Shown here: piece after piece, positions 23,001 through 34,725 of the stretch | How the letters are laid out: each line of letters opens with the position of its first letter | Position numbering within the stretch: position 1 is the stretch's first letter | Origin: Bifiguratus adelaidae | Lineage: Eukaryota; Mucoromycota; Endogonomycetes; Endogonales | Assembly: GCA_002261195.1 (NCBI GenBank) | Contig: MVBO01000003.1 | Span: 500,327 to 552,551, forward strand | Reading direction: 5' to 3' | Length of the DNA stretch: 52,225 nucleotides | Notes under the pieces: generated by a model | Database searches by the model: none | What the model was told of the DNA's origin: nothing | Seen by the model: only the letters and a program-made list of their open reading frames with translations | Translations under genes and position numbers: made by a program

Positions 23001-24576
23001 AAGCGCGGTGTGGAAGCGAAACTGCAACGACGAATACACGGAGCAAGTGCTCAAGCACGTCAAGAACAACATTGTCCAACATTTGGCGCGGGTGAGACGC
23101 ACTTTTGGCCTTTCGGAAGGCACTGCGAAACCCAGCGAGGAATATATGGATATTGACCTGGATGCCTTTGTGGACAAGGAGCAAGTCACCACAGCTCAAA
23201 ATGTCTATTCCGTCACCGAACCCCAGATCCGCAGATACCTGGACTTGTGCTTGGCCAAGTATATGAAGGCGAAGATTGAACCCGGTACCGCCGTCGGTGC
23301 TGTTGGTGCTCAATCCATTGGCGAACCAGGAACGCAAATGACGTTGAAAACATTCCATTTTGCGGGCGTCGCTTCCATGAACATTACCCTCGGTGTACCC
23401 CGTATCAAGGAAATTATTAATGCTGCAAAGGCCATCAACACACCCATCATTACATGCGAGCTGGTAGCAAAGGATAATGTTCGTGCAGCGCGTATTGTCA
23501 AGGGCCGGGTCGAGAAAACAACAGTCGGCGACGTCGCAGAGTATATTGAGGAAGTTTACGAAGGGACGGAATGCTATCTCGAGCTCAAGATTGACGTGGA
23601 AGCGCTTTCAAAACTGCAACTGGAAACCAATGTTAGCGAAATCGCCAACGCTATTGCCTATGCTCCAAAACTCAAGATTGGCGCAGAGGTAAGAGGGTAT
23701 CACATGACATGTTGACGGGCTTTTTATATTCATTTACCCTTCTCCTTCCAGAACGTCCGCACACAGCTTCCGGACAAGGTCAGAGTGCTTGTACCAGCCA
23801 AGTCCGCCAATGAGCTATACTACGTTCTTCGAAACTTGAAGCGCTCGCTGACAAATGTGGTCATCAAGGGATTGCACGAGGTCAGGAGAGCTGTTATCAG
23901 CGAAAAAGAAGGAGGTAAAGGCGAAAAGCAATTGCTCGTAGAAGGCTACGGTCTCCGAGATGTCATGACTACAGAAGGCATCGTCGGCGAAAAGACTACT
24001 TCAAATCATATCATGGATGTGCAGAAGGTGTTGGGTATTGAAGCTGCGAGGTAGGGAAGCGTGTGGTGTTACCGGTGTCATGACGCTTACGTACAATCCT
24101 TGCAGAGCCACTATCATCTATGAAATTCAACGTACCATGGAAATGCACGGCATGACCATCGATCCCCGCCATACCAAGTTGCTCGCTGATGTCATGACAT
24201 CCAAGGTAAGTGCTTGGCGCTAACGCTACCCTGATGATGCTGACGCTATCTTTAGGGTGAAGTTCTTGGTATCACTCGTTTCGGTATCGCCAAGATGAAA
24301 GATAGCGTGCTGATGTTGGCTTCTTTCGAAAAGACCACCGATCATCTCTTTGATGCATCACTGTACAGCAAGTGCGATGCGATCGAAGGTGTCTCGGAAC
24401 AGATTATCATGGGTATTCCCATGTCCATTGGTACTGGTCTGTTCAAGCTGATTTACACTCCAGAAGAAGAAAAGAAGCCTGCTCCAAGACAGCTCCTGTT
24501 TGATCACCCCGAATTTCACCCGAGTCTGTCCTTGTACGAGGCGCAATCAGCTCCCATCATCCAGGCTACCGCCTAA
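20019..24576 (+). CDS. RPC1: RNA polymerase III largest subunit (RPC1/Rpo31/C160)
   Basis: Six exons (20019-20056, 20101-20383, 20431-23688, 23752-24050, 24106-24205, 24256-24576) encode 1432 residues, close to yeast C160 (1460). The first exon supplies only 12 residues and part of the thirteenth, ending in the family start [14 protein letters not shown]. The zinc clamp CNQC...CETC...CAGHYG follows. The catalytic Mg-binding motif [12 protein letters not shown] has its aspartates at about residues 508-512. Bridge-helix and trigger-loop region sequence ([35 protein letters not shown]) is intact. The C-terminal exons carry the jaw and end segments ([33 protein letters not shown]). The enzyme makes tRNA, 5S rRNA and other small RNAs in the nucleus. 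Most coding sequence is in one 3.26-kb exon. Confidence 0.98.
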
Positions 24577-24683
24577 GCAATTTACACATCACACTGTACA
24601 TTAGCAACCATTGCATGTCCCAGTTAATAAGGTTTATATATACAAGCAGTTGTACAAGTCTATGAGATTTTGAAATGACGCTT

Positions 24684-26118
24684 TTACCCAACCCGCTGAG
24701 CCAACGAGTCAGGCGGATACTTGTCTTGACAAAACGTCATGAGACGCTTGATGGACTGTATCCATTTTCGACTGGTCTCATCATTGAGCACATGGGCCAC
24801 TTGATTCGAAAAGATCTTTTCCCGGGCAGATCGTTCATGGATACCCACCATGGTCACACCAATGGGCCAAGGGGCGTTACCAATCGAGAGGCGTAGATAG
24901 GCATCCTGCGCTTTCAAGTAGAGTCTTTGTTGCATATAATGCGCAATTTCGGCCACACGGACAAGAATGTCGGTCTCTAAGTCCTAAATGACAGTCAATA
25001 GGCTTGATTATGATTTGCGCCAACATACCTTTCGCTTCAAGTGCTTGAATAGAGGCTTAATGTATTCCGCCGTCTGCCGTTGTGTTGCTGCTGCACGTTT
25101 ACCCGCCACACTACGCTTCACTTCTTCCGGTCGCTCATCCAAGGCATCTTCCCATTCACCCATAATTCGCTAGCGAACGAAAACATGTCAGATTGAGCCT
25201 GCAATAGCACATCGATAAGCGGTGGATTACCTTGAAGAATGCATAGACAGGCTGGTAAAGTTGAGTTGGATCGGTTCGAATATACGCGATGTCGATAGGA
25301 TTGTCCAACAGCGAGGCTGGTTCTGCCTTTGTCTTCTTGGCGGTTCTGTCCTCATCATGCACACCCGCTTTGCGCTTCAACACTTCCAAGTCCAAACCGC
25401 TATCCATAGCTTCCAACGTGCGTGCAAAATCATTGCGTTGACCCTGACATCGAGGCAAGAATGAGGAAATGTAATATGCACAAGATGTCAGACCTACCTC
25501 TGATCTCTCTTCGGCGAGCTCTAGCTGCCTCAACCGCAACTTTCGCTCCTTGTTGGTTTCTGCAAACAAGGTGATGGGCTCACCTCGAGCGCGTAGACGT
25601 TTGATGACTTCCTTGACACTCAAATCCATCACATCGCCTTCCTTTTCCTGGGTGAAGAAAAGGATGTGAGCGGTGGCACTTATGTCAGCGACAACCGTAC
25701 CTCTGCATCTTCTACCGCTGAAGAATCAGCAGGAGTGGACACGCTGCTAGAGTTCTTTGGCGTTTCCGGGCCTCGTTGCTGAAAATGCCATACGCGTGAG
25801 CTCTGGGGCCGTCAATGCTGGGCCATGCCAAGTGACATACCTGAGCAAGCTTTGCTTTTCGTCGTTCCTAGATATCAGAAAAGCCACGTTAGCATGACGA
25901 TGTCGTCCATGAGGTGCAAATGCCCTGCACGACAAGATCATTACCTCCTTTTCTCGCTCCTCGCGTTCTTGCGCCTCTCGATACTCCTTTTCGCGGATGC
26001 GCTCCAATTCACCCCGACTCACATACTGTTTCCGTTTACCTTCTCCACAGTCGGATCCAACGATGCTCTTCTTCTTCTTTTGCTCCAAATCTGCCTTCAA
26101 TCCCGCCAGTAGATCCAT
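24684..26118 (-). CDS. PRP18: Pre-mRNA splicing factor Prp18
   Basis: Seven exons (26118-25945, 25867-25841, 25778-25701, 25647-25498, 25443-25231, 25169-25029, 24983-24684) encode 360 residues. The start [17 protein letters not shown] is typical and is followed by a charged coiled coil. The SFM motif region reads [18 protein letters not shown]. The C-terminal Prp18 domain has helices with [21 protein letters not shown] and the conserved-loop sequence [17 protein letters not shown], then [11 protein letters not shown]. Prp18 acts with Slu7 in the second splicing step. The second exon is just 27 nt. It is divergent from the SDR gene with 110 bp between starts. Many introns in its own gene hint at reliance on the machinery it serves, though that is only suggestive. 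Confidence 0.95.
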
Positions 26119-26228
26119 TTGACGAAGGTGGTGATTTCCTAAAGAAGCCAAGAGACATTCCGCTTTTGATCGCGGCTCCTTTCTTCCTCGCGCTTTTTGG
26201 TCACACTTGCATATTGCCTCGTGCAAGG

Positions 26229-27253
26229 ATGGAGAGGGTGAACCGTAGTTTGGAGGGCAAGGTAAAGGGAAGATAAATGTGGTTTGCATGGTCATATCAA
26301 GCATTGACACGAGATATTGGATTAGAGAGTCTTGGTGACCGGTGGGACGTCGGGCCTAGGAGCAGCCATATGTATCAAGGCGGCGAACATGGGAGCAGAT
26401 GTCGCCTTTTGTGGACTGACACCCGAGGGCTCCGAACCAGTCCTCAAGGCAATTCAAGAGGCTGGAAAGCGGTCCTTCTTTCAGCCATTTGACATTTCGG
26501 ATTTAGAGCGGACACGAGCCTTTGTGCATCAAGTTGCTCAGGTATTTGGAGGCATTGACGGTATCGTGAACAATGCGGGAACCAACTTTTTCCAAGGTGT
26601 TTTGGACTCGAGCTATGAGAGCATCCAGCATTGTTTCGCGGTGGATTTCTATCCTTTTTGGGCCATCTGTCAGGAAGCGCACAAGTACCTCAAAGAGGCC
26701 GGTGGAGGGATCATTGGTAGGTGCAAGCTACCATTCTAAGCAGGTCGTATGATGACATGGATGATGTGGACAGTGAATCTTTCCTCGGTCCATGCGACCA
26801 AAACTGCTCCGGGATCCTTTCCTTACAATGCCGCCAAGGCAGCGATTGTCGGACTGACTCGGTCTGTTGCATTAGAGATGTGAGTACCGCTCTCTCCTGC
26901 CCATCCAGCAGGGCTTGTTCTAACGTGTACGGCAGGGGCCCTGACAATATCCAATGTGTCGCTCTTGAGCCGGCCATGATCGAGACTCCGCTGGCGGATC
27001 GTTGGTTCAATGTAGGTTTCGAAGGATCAAGGCATGCGAGACTGACTCGCGCCCCTCAGAGACTTTTTCTGACCCCGATTATTGTCGAAAACGTCTACGC
27101 AATCATTATCCAGTGAATCGATTCGGAACGTCCGAAGACGTCGCATCCACGGCCTGTTATTTACTTAGCCACGAGAACCGATTCCTTACTGTAACCACAA
27201 TTGCCATTGACGGCGGTATCGGATCCGTCTTGGAATCTCCACAAGATCCTTAG
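26229..27253 (+). CDS. Short-chain dehydrogenase/reductase (SDR)
   Basis: Five exons (26229-26261, 26326-26716, 26774-26879, 26936-27011, 27062-27253) encode 265 residues. The first exon is only 11 codons and completes the Rossmann start RVLVTGGTSGLG (glycine-rich cofactor loop). The frame upstream of the second exon has a stop at 26323-26325, which shows the intron is needed. Other classical SDR marks are the NNAG motif, catalytic Ser146 (NLSSVHATK) and Tyr159/Lys163 (YNAAK), with the usual 13-residue Ser-Tyr spacing. Substrate is not readable. A 3'-OH sugar or steroid-like substrate or an acyl-ACP-like role are both possible. The residue after the second strand (FCGLTPEGSE) is not a clear NADH or NADPH marker. 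It ends 141 bp before the convergent CBF5 stop. Confidence 0.88.
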
Positions 27254-27393
27254 TGTAGGATGGCGTTGAATGAAACATGCATTTTTATTACTTTACAAGT
27301 CGGTGCAAAACCACACCAAGAGCGCGCACATACAGAACCATCGAATGCCATACGCAGGAGGAAAGTAGATTTTTGAAAATATAGACCTGAAGC

Positions 27394-28962
27394 CTATTCA
27401 TTGTCCTTGGATTTCTTTTCTTTCTTCTCCTTCTTTTCCTTCTTCTCCTTTTTCTTCTTTTCGCCGTCCTCAGCCTTAGCCTTCTTCTTCTTGGGCAATA
27501 AATCCTCTTTTGCATCGACCGTGCCATTCGTGGCTTCTTCTCCAGCCTTTCGCTTTACACCCTCTACCGCATCGACCTCCATAGCCTTGACACTGACCAC
27601 TGGGGCAGGTACAACGCCATCAGGGTTATTGTTGTAATCAACATATTGAGCTTTCCATGTCTCTGGCGTTTCCTCTGTCGCACGACCATATTGATCAAGT
27701 TTGCCGTCCTTAACGAGCTTCTTCTTTGCCAAGGCTACAGGTCCCAATCCCCATCGTCGGGGATATGTATCGCGTTCCATAATCACACGTTTAATCTTGG
27801 CGACCACACCATGGTCACAGGTGGCCATGACGGCTGTCGTCATTTGCGCTGTAGCAAGCGCGATAGCTTCACCCTTTGTGGTCATCAAGACGACTTCTTC
27901 ATCGACCTCGATGCCGGACTCGTAACGTAAAAGTCCGGGAATCATCAATTTGGCGCCATAGCAAATTGAGTTGACGGCGGAGTCCTTGACGAGGATGCGC
28001 TTGTAGTTCACGAGAAGAGCTTCCAATGGCCGAACAACATATCGAAGGTAGCTTTCGTCCTTTGTGTTGTCGTACATCCATTGAGCATCCAAGACATCGT
28101 GCATGGTCACGATATCGTCCTATAAGCGTTCCATCAGTCATCATGTGCCACCCATATCATATTGCCACTCACATTCTCAGAGGTAGCACCAGATCGAACA
28201 CGTCGGAGCTCTTGCATGTGACCGCCCACACCCAAGAGCAATCCCAAGTGTACACAAAGTGTACGCATGTATGTACCAGCTTCGCAGCTCACCCAGAAGA
28301 CGCCGAGATGTCGTTCATTATCAAATTCAATCAATTTAGATTCGTGGATGGTACGGATACGCAATTGTCGCTTGACGGCCGAAATGAGAGGTGGTCGTTG
28401 GAACAGGGCACCGGTCAAGGTTTCCATGGCCTAAAAAATATAGTTCAGCATGCAGATCCAACACGCGGGATGCACGGTGTCACCTACCTGTGAGAGCTTC
28501 TTTTCGGACTCGATCGCATCGTGTAGTCTTAAAACACACACATATTCTTTACCGGCCGACTGCTGAGACTTGACAAGACGAGTCGCACGGTCAACGCAGA
28601 CAATCAAACACCCCGTCACCTTGGGATCTAGGGTACCGCTGTGACCCGTTTTCTCCGATCGAAGAATACGGCGTACCCACGCAACGACTTCATGAGAAGA
28701 CGGGTTGGAGGGCTTGTCGAGGTTAATGTAACCATAAGAGATGTATTGCTTCAAGTCACGTTGAAGCGGAGACGATCCGCACGGAATGGGCGTGTAATGC
28801 GCGGTGCGAATATTGAGCTTGTCAAAGTTCTATAGAGACCCGGGTCAGCATCCATTCCGCAAAGCAACTATTCAGTCTTTTATAGCTTACCTTGAGCAAT
28901 AGAGGCCATTGTGAAGTGTCTAGAGGCGGCGTGTTCTTTTCTGGCTTTATCTGATAGTCCAT
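27394..28962 (-). CDS. CBF5: H/ACA snoRNP pseudouridine synthase Cbf5/dyskerin
   Basis: Four exons (28962-28891, 28829-28488, 28430-28173, 28119-27394) encode 465 residues. The dyskerin-like N-terminus ([18 protein letters not shown]) precedes the TruB catalytic domain. The catalytic Asp is residue 92 in [12 protein letters not shown] (yeast D95). The PUA domain covers about residues 265-345 ([28 protein letters not shown]). The C-terminal tail is a run of KKE repeats, as in yeast Cbf5. It guides-RNA-directed pseudouridylates rRNA and snRNA and takes part in ribosome and telomerase RNP assembly in the nucleolus. The ATG is preceded by a CT-rich stretch. Confidence 0.97.
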
Positions 28963-29146
28963 GGCAAACAAGAAAAGAAAAGCTGACAGAACAGTTCCAA
29001 GCCACCGTAATTTAAATGGGACAGTCAAATGGTAAGCTGTTGAGTACCACTTCTGCGTATTGACAGATAGTTGGGATTGTGGACAGGTGGTTATTGGGGT
29101 AGGACTCGTCGCAAGGATCTGGATACACAAGCAAGAAAAGATCTTT

Positions 29147-32100
29147 TTATTTCCGCTGCAATTGGGCCAACATACTATCAATCTCTTGCTGCACGACATG
29201 ATTGCTCGCCTTACTCTTGATCTCTCTAGATATGGACGGTTTAGAGTCATGGCCTGGCAATCAAAATGCTATACTTGCCTCAGCATGGCGAAATCCTTGA
29301 CAACTGCAGCTTGTTCGGCGGCTTCCTTGAGCAGACCAATGCGGAGAAAGAGGGAAGCACGAACGCCTGGATCACATCGCATCACATATTTGGCCGCTTC
29401 TCGTGGTTGTTTGGCCCTTTCGCATTCTTCCACAAATGGCTCGTAGCCAATGGGTGATTTCTTGCTCTTGGCCAGCTTGTCCAGTTCTTCCCAATCCCTG
29501 ATTTCTACCAGCGCTTGTAATTTGATCCACCAGTATCGCTTTTCTGGAATCTTGAAGTCCGTGCGCAGTTTGCTGGCCGCTTTTGATGTTTGGCCGAGTA
29601 CAATGCATTTCTTGAGGGTCTCGCTCACCGAGAGGCCAAGAAAGGACGTAGACTGTTCACGTTCGAGCTGAATTTGTATCTGAAGGAGTCGAATATGTTC
29701 CTCTATAGCCTAAGACAAGGTCCTTAGACCAGGATAGGCATGGGTATGCTACATCGTATACCTTGGTTTCAAACGCGTGTTGCTTGTCATCCTGATAAAT
29801 CTTCATGGCAGCCTTCATTTTCCCAACCTTATCATTGAAATCCTAAGGTAGAGATGAGTTTGCATGTTTCAATAAGGTCGTCCATGCTTACCGGTGTTTC
29901 GTAGGCGTCAGCTAGGGTAACGTTGGCGCTTTCGACACGTCGATCATCCTGATAGTAAAAATCCTTGAGCAATTCCTTGTCCTGCTCCTTGCAGTACACT
30001 TCCAAGAGATTGCAGGCGAGCGGTTTGTTATTGATGAGTCGAAAGAACTCGCCGAGAGGCAATTTGCGCTTCAAGTGGAAGAGCACAAAGTAGACAAGAT
30101 CGGTGTCGCCGCTTTCGATGGCTTTCACGAGTGCGGCCTCATCTTCTTGCATGTCAATGAGTAAGGGTACCTGTGCTGCCGCTCGTGGCTCGTAATCCAA
30201 GAGTTTGGTCGCCAACTTGGGCTGGCCAATTTTGTAGGCTGTTTTGGCCGGTTCGGCGTAGGATAGACCAGGTTTGCTGGCAAATTTCTCCACAATCGTT
30301 TTACACAATGTGTCCTCGTCCTCGGATGCTTTCTTGATCTGCAGGCAATTGTGTAAGGATGACCATTCCGTAGGAAAAAAACCAGTGGTCTACCTTGGTA
30401 CAAGCCCAATGGACGAGGATCTTGTCTGACCGCAGATTGAGGTATTCGGCAACACGTAAAGCGAGCAGATGGTGGTTTCGATTCATTAGTCTGTTGATTA
30501 AAAGTTCGGGTGTGGCTCGTTCCAGTCTACGCATAAGTAAGTATTTGAGATCGGGATAATAAATGCAAATGAGCGACGTACTGTGTATAAGTGATGGGTA
30601 TACCAATTTCATAAAATCGCACGGCATTCAAGACACGTAAGGTCTGGTTCATGTTGACAAGTTGTTCAGAATTGTACTGATCCAAGAAGCTCTTGCCAAA
30701 AGATGCGGCCTGCGAATCGGATCAATAAAAGAGTCCAGTGGATCGCCTATCCTTATCACTTACTCGTAGGAGCTGCTTTTGATAGTGATGAGAGAACTCG
30801 TAGCCAGCTGCCCTGATACATATGTCAACAGCATCCGGCAAATCCTCCTTGATGCTGCGTATATTTTCGTCCGCCCTTGGACTCTTGCGCTGTCGATCAG
30901 GTTGGGATGAATTAACCAGAACCTAAGGATGCGCCATGTCCTGACTTACCGTGAAATGTTCGAATGCATCATATAATAAAGCGGACGGCGACGTGGACCC
31001 AAAAGCAAAAATATCCTCGGTCACATCTGTGTCATATATGAGATTGGCTTATGCAAGCGCCTAGACTGCCTACCTGGCACTTTCTGTAGAAATTCGCAGG
31101 TGTCGCTGGTAATGATACGAACACCGTCAATCTCGGGTATCAAATGTATGCCTTCTTCGTAGCTAAACTTTATGAAATCGCCGTGCGGTCCAACCATCAA
31201 TACCACCTTGTCCCAGTAGAGCACAACAGAGTCATTCGCACACCTGAAATCAGATGGTCAGTCCAGCGTATATATTGTCACGATCAACTTACCAGACAAG
31301 TTGTTGCGGAGCTACTTTTGATTCGGTGTTAAAGGATGAATAATCTTGCTGAAAGTCGGATGAAATCACCCAGACGCGGCCAGTCACTGTGAACAAAGCC
31401 AATAGTTTTCCATTGGGTGATACGGCCATTTTGAGGAATGGGCCTTGGGTCAGGGACTAGCAACGTCTCATGAGTCCTGCCTGTCAACCAAGAGCAGCGT
31501 GAGACTTGCCTGATCTTGGGCTTCCTTGGGATCAATTACAATGACGGTTTGACCTGTGGCTAACAGGACTTCCACGTGTCCGCTTAGGGTATATTGGGGT
31601 GGTATGACAGCCCAGCTGTGCGGCGGTTCATTGAGTCCTAGAAGAGCTTCAATTCAGTTGTCCTCTCATGTCTCACATGTATGCGGTACCTGGATCTGCC
31701 AAGAGCTTGGGTCGAGGTTCGTCGAAATTGGTAATGGCAATCAGTTTAAAGTTCCCAGTGAGAGCAACTAGGCCTGTCGGCCATATCTGACAGTCAATGA
31801 CCATGTTGTCCTTTGCATCCTTCAAACCGACATGAGATGGATACGATACCATAAGAGGCGCTTACCTTTCCGAGAGAGAATGGTGTAAAGTCTCCGTTGA
31901 GATCGTACAGACGTACCACACCATCTTCCGTTACCGTCACTAGTTGCTCCATCTCTGTCCATCCCAATCCAATGATATGTCCCCTTTCCCACTAGCCCCT
32001 AAGTCAGTATCTCGAATATCCCTCTACCGGGTAGCCCACCTGTATTTGCTCAATCAACTTTCCAGCCGAAGTGTACACCGAAATCATGGGCTTTACAGGT

Positions 32101-32476
32101 TGTTGTTTCTGCAAGAGTAATATCTTGCGCTCGTCTCGCATCATGGCTATGCGCGTATTCTGTGAGATGAAATTGACAGTAGAAGCGACTGGTTCACTTA
32201 CCCAACGGACCGCCATAAGGCGCCCCTGCGAGATAATATTTACGCAAGTCCATACTCTTCCATAGCATGGTGTACATTTCCTGCTTCCTACAAGGTCACG
32301 GTGAGTGTCTATCGCTCTAACTGCCGCTGTTATTTGAAGGTCGCATCCGTACCTATAGAAGCGGTCCTAGGTAGCATTACATGTCAGTAAAAGCGTCCAT
32401 GAGCGTTACATATCTCTATAGGGCCTACCTGTAGCCGCTGCCAGTCAGCATTAGGACTCGAGCTCACGTCGGGCAT
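29147..32476 (-). CDS. VPS16: Vacuolar sorting protein Vps16 (HOPS/CORVET core)
   Basis: Seventeen exons encode 824 residues: 32476-32429, 32366-32353, 32287-32202, 32146-32040, 31991-31866, 31819-31690, 31637-31510, 31456-31293, 31243-31074, 31026-30950, 30889-30764, 30709-30582, 30526-30394, 30338-29892, 29842-29762, 29709-29279, 29225-29147. The N-terminal Vps16 beta-propeller begins around [15 protein letters not shown] and [15 protein letters not shown]. The C-terminal alpha-solenoid has the family blocks [40 protein letters not shown] and [17 protein letters not shown]. Vps16 binds Vps33 and holds HOPS and CORVET together for endosome-vacuole fusion. Two oddities: the second exon is only 14 nt, and two introns (31509-31457 and 29278-29226) use GCAAGT donors. 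A CACGTG palindrome lies 46 bp upstream of the ATG. Confidence 0.96.
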
Positions 32477-33403
32477 GGCTGTTCAAGCTTAACGCGCGTT
32501 CACACAATTTCGCTAATCATCCACGTGACTTGATGTGCTGTTTGAGACTGTGAGAGAAACGAATGATTGTGCGCGTTTGATGGGCGCTAGAGCATGTATA
32601 TCGCATTCGCATGCAACAAGAAGCTGCTGGTATGATGGATTATGGCGAATTCATTATGCTTTCCCTACACCGCTGCAGACATGCAGTAACTCTGGACTTG
32701 GGATAACTACGATTTTCGACCTGTGATCTCACAGCTTTATTCAGCTCCGAGGGTGATCCTGTCGACAAGTGGAATGCATCCAGGATCTAGTGCTCAGAAA
32801 GGCACGTACAGCATTCGACGCGCTTTTCCATAGCGTTATTCCTCTAAAGGGAAGGATGGAACAAGCTCTTCGACTGCTCAGAGCATGTGCTCTTGACATG
32901 TTATGCGCCATTGATATCTTAAGAGGATGGTTATTCTACCGATGCTTACTCTGAGGGCTAACCCATGAAGCAAATGTGACGAGTTTGTATTACCTATCTT
33001 TCGGCGCAACACTTGACAAATAAAGACTGAACCTAATACAATCATTCCCCTAGTCCAGCTTGCTTGGGAATCAACTGCTGTAGCCGTCGAGATCTGGTCA
33101 ATTGCCATGCTACCAGCGTGCCTTCATACTTCTTGCCCCATTTGAGGGCGGACTAAGCCCATTTGGGAATTTCCATTCATGGACAAAGGACCATCTATTT
33201 ACTGTTACTCACGAATATTGAATTCACACGCCGAGATCATGGAAAACCCGATCTCTCATTCCAGCTGTCCCCATCGGTGACGTAAATAGACGGCCTCGTA
33301 CTCATTATCCGCAAAGCGGATTGTGCAACCTAAACAACCGACCTTAACCGCTCTATGATGAACTTGGTCAAATTTCTGGCTCCGACGTTGTACGTTTAAC
33401 ATC
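32477..33403. other. Intergenic between VPS16 and the acid phosphatase
   Basis: Divergent spacer of about 1.1 kb up to 33571. I see no gene. Regulatory motifs nearest the phosphatase are listed separately; a CACGTG at 32522-32527 is close to VPS16. Confidence 0.5.
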
Positions 33404-33461
33404 CACGTGCACCAGGGACTGGATGTGCATTTGTGCTTTGGAAAGGTTTTGCCTACACGTG
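33404..33461 (+). promoter_or_regulatory. Two CACGTG E-boxes upstream of the acid phosphatase
   Basis: CACGTG palindromes at 33404-33409 and 33456-33461, 168 and 116 bp before the phosphatase ATG. CACGTG is the core site of Pho4/NUC-1 type bHLH activators of phosphate-starvation genes. The gene downstream is a secreted phosphatase, so phosphate control is a reasonable inference. The motif also occurs by chance about once per 4 kb. Confidence 0.45.
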
Positions 33462-33528
33462 TATTGGCGCGGTATTTCGTCATGGGGGGACTCGGAGCGG
33501 GTCTTTGCTCTCGGTCGCATAGAGAGGT

Positions 33529-33535
33529 TATATAA
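33529..33535 (+). promoter_or_regulatory. TATA box of the acid phosphatase gene
   Basis: TATATAA, 43 bp (first base to first base) before the ATG at 33572. Confidence 0.65.
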
Positions 33536-33571
33536 TGGAGGGACGGCCAAGGTGTGCATTAGCCCATAATC

Positions 33572-34725
33572 ATGAAGTTCTCTATTGCTTTTGCTGTGGC
33601 CTCGGCCTTGGTTGCCGTCACCTCTGCTTCGCCTGTTAACCCCAACTCCCAAGGACAATCCGGTTCTCAGGGCCAGCAAAAGTCCAGTGGACTAACCGGT
33701 CCCAACGGCGAGCCCTATGTTCCCGGCAAGTGGTTTGACCGCTTCTTCATGATCATTGGTGAGAACATGGATTTCTGGACTGTCGAAGCCGACCCTGTCT
33801 TCGCCAACCTCTGGAAGGAGGCTCCTAATGGCCGTTTGCTTGGCAACTACTATGCCATTACTCATCCTTCTCAAGTGAGTATTGATTCGGTCTTATGGCA
33901 CGCAAAACGAAAGAAATTCATAGAATGTGCTTGAATTTTGTAGCCCAACTACTTTTCCCACATTTCCGCTACTTCCTATGGCTGGAACTCTGACAGCCCG
34001 ACCAATATTACCGGAGCTGAATCCTACAGCATTGTTGATGTCTTGGAGGAGAAGGGGATCTCTTGGGCTGGCTACGCTGAGGACTACCCTGTCCAACAAG
34101 GATGCTACATCCCCTACGCTCCTGTTGATGCTCAAGGCAACCAAGTTCCTCACTGTAAGTTGGATGGAGGTATCATATATCTGTCCTTTACTCATTGTGG
34201 ATGTGCTTAGCCTATGTCCGCAAGCACTTCCCCTTCATCTCTATGGAGAACATCTACACCAACCAAACTCGTTGCAACAACCTCTACAATGCTGATATGT
34301 TCTGGCAACACCTGAAGGAGGAGAAGCTTCCCCAATTCGTCTACTTTGTTCCTAACTTGCTCAACGACGGCCACGACACCAACGTCACCTACTTCGGCAA
34401 CTACATTAAGGAGACCTGGTACAACACCTTCCTCCACAACAGCTACTTCAACAGCAAGGCTCTCAACTATCTCTCTCTTGATGAGTCTGGCAACACCACT
34501 GGTTTTAACACCGTTCCTGGTGACAACAACAACCACATCTACACCGCTATCTGGGGTGATGCCGTTCGTAACGACAACGTCTATGACAAGTATGACTGGG
34601 TCCGTTACAACCACTCTTCTATCTCTGCTACCTTGGAAGTCAACTGGTTCGGCAAGCAAGGTCAACTTGGCCGCAACGACACCTACGCTCCTGTCTTCTC
34701 TCTTCCCAACAGCGGAAGCATCTAA
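33572..34725 (+). CDS. Secreted acid phosphatase (phosphoesterase family PF04185 type)
   Basis: Three exons (33572-33874, 33944-34154, 34211-34725) encode 342 residues. A signal peptide (MKFSIAFAVASALVAVTSA) is followed by a Gln/Ser-rich linker. Family blocks are visible: FMIIGENMDFW, THPSQPNYFSH, GAESYSIVDVLEEKGISW, SMENIYTNQTRC and PNLLNDGHDTNV, with several N-glycosylation sites. The usual late DESE-type metal motif reads DESGNTTG here, followed by NNNHIYTAIWGD, where His and Asp may complete the metal site. It likely releases phosphate from organic esters outside the cell. Codon use is strongly biased to AAC, TAC, GGC/T, GCT and TCT, unlike its neighbours, which suggests high expression. 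Two E-boxes and a TATA box support regulated transcription. Confidence 0.88.

Noticed and set aside
22612-23358. Long open frame antisense to RPC1
   Set aside because: It mirrors the conserved RPC1 exon, has no recognisable domain, and sense coding explains the openness.
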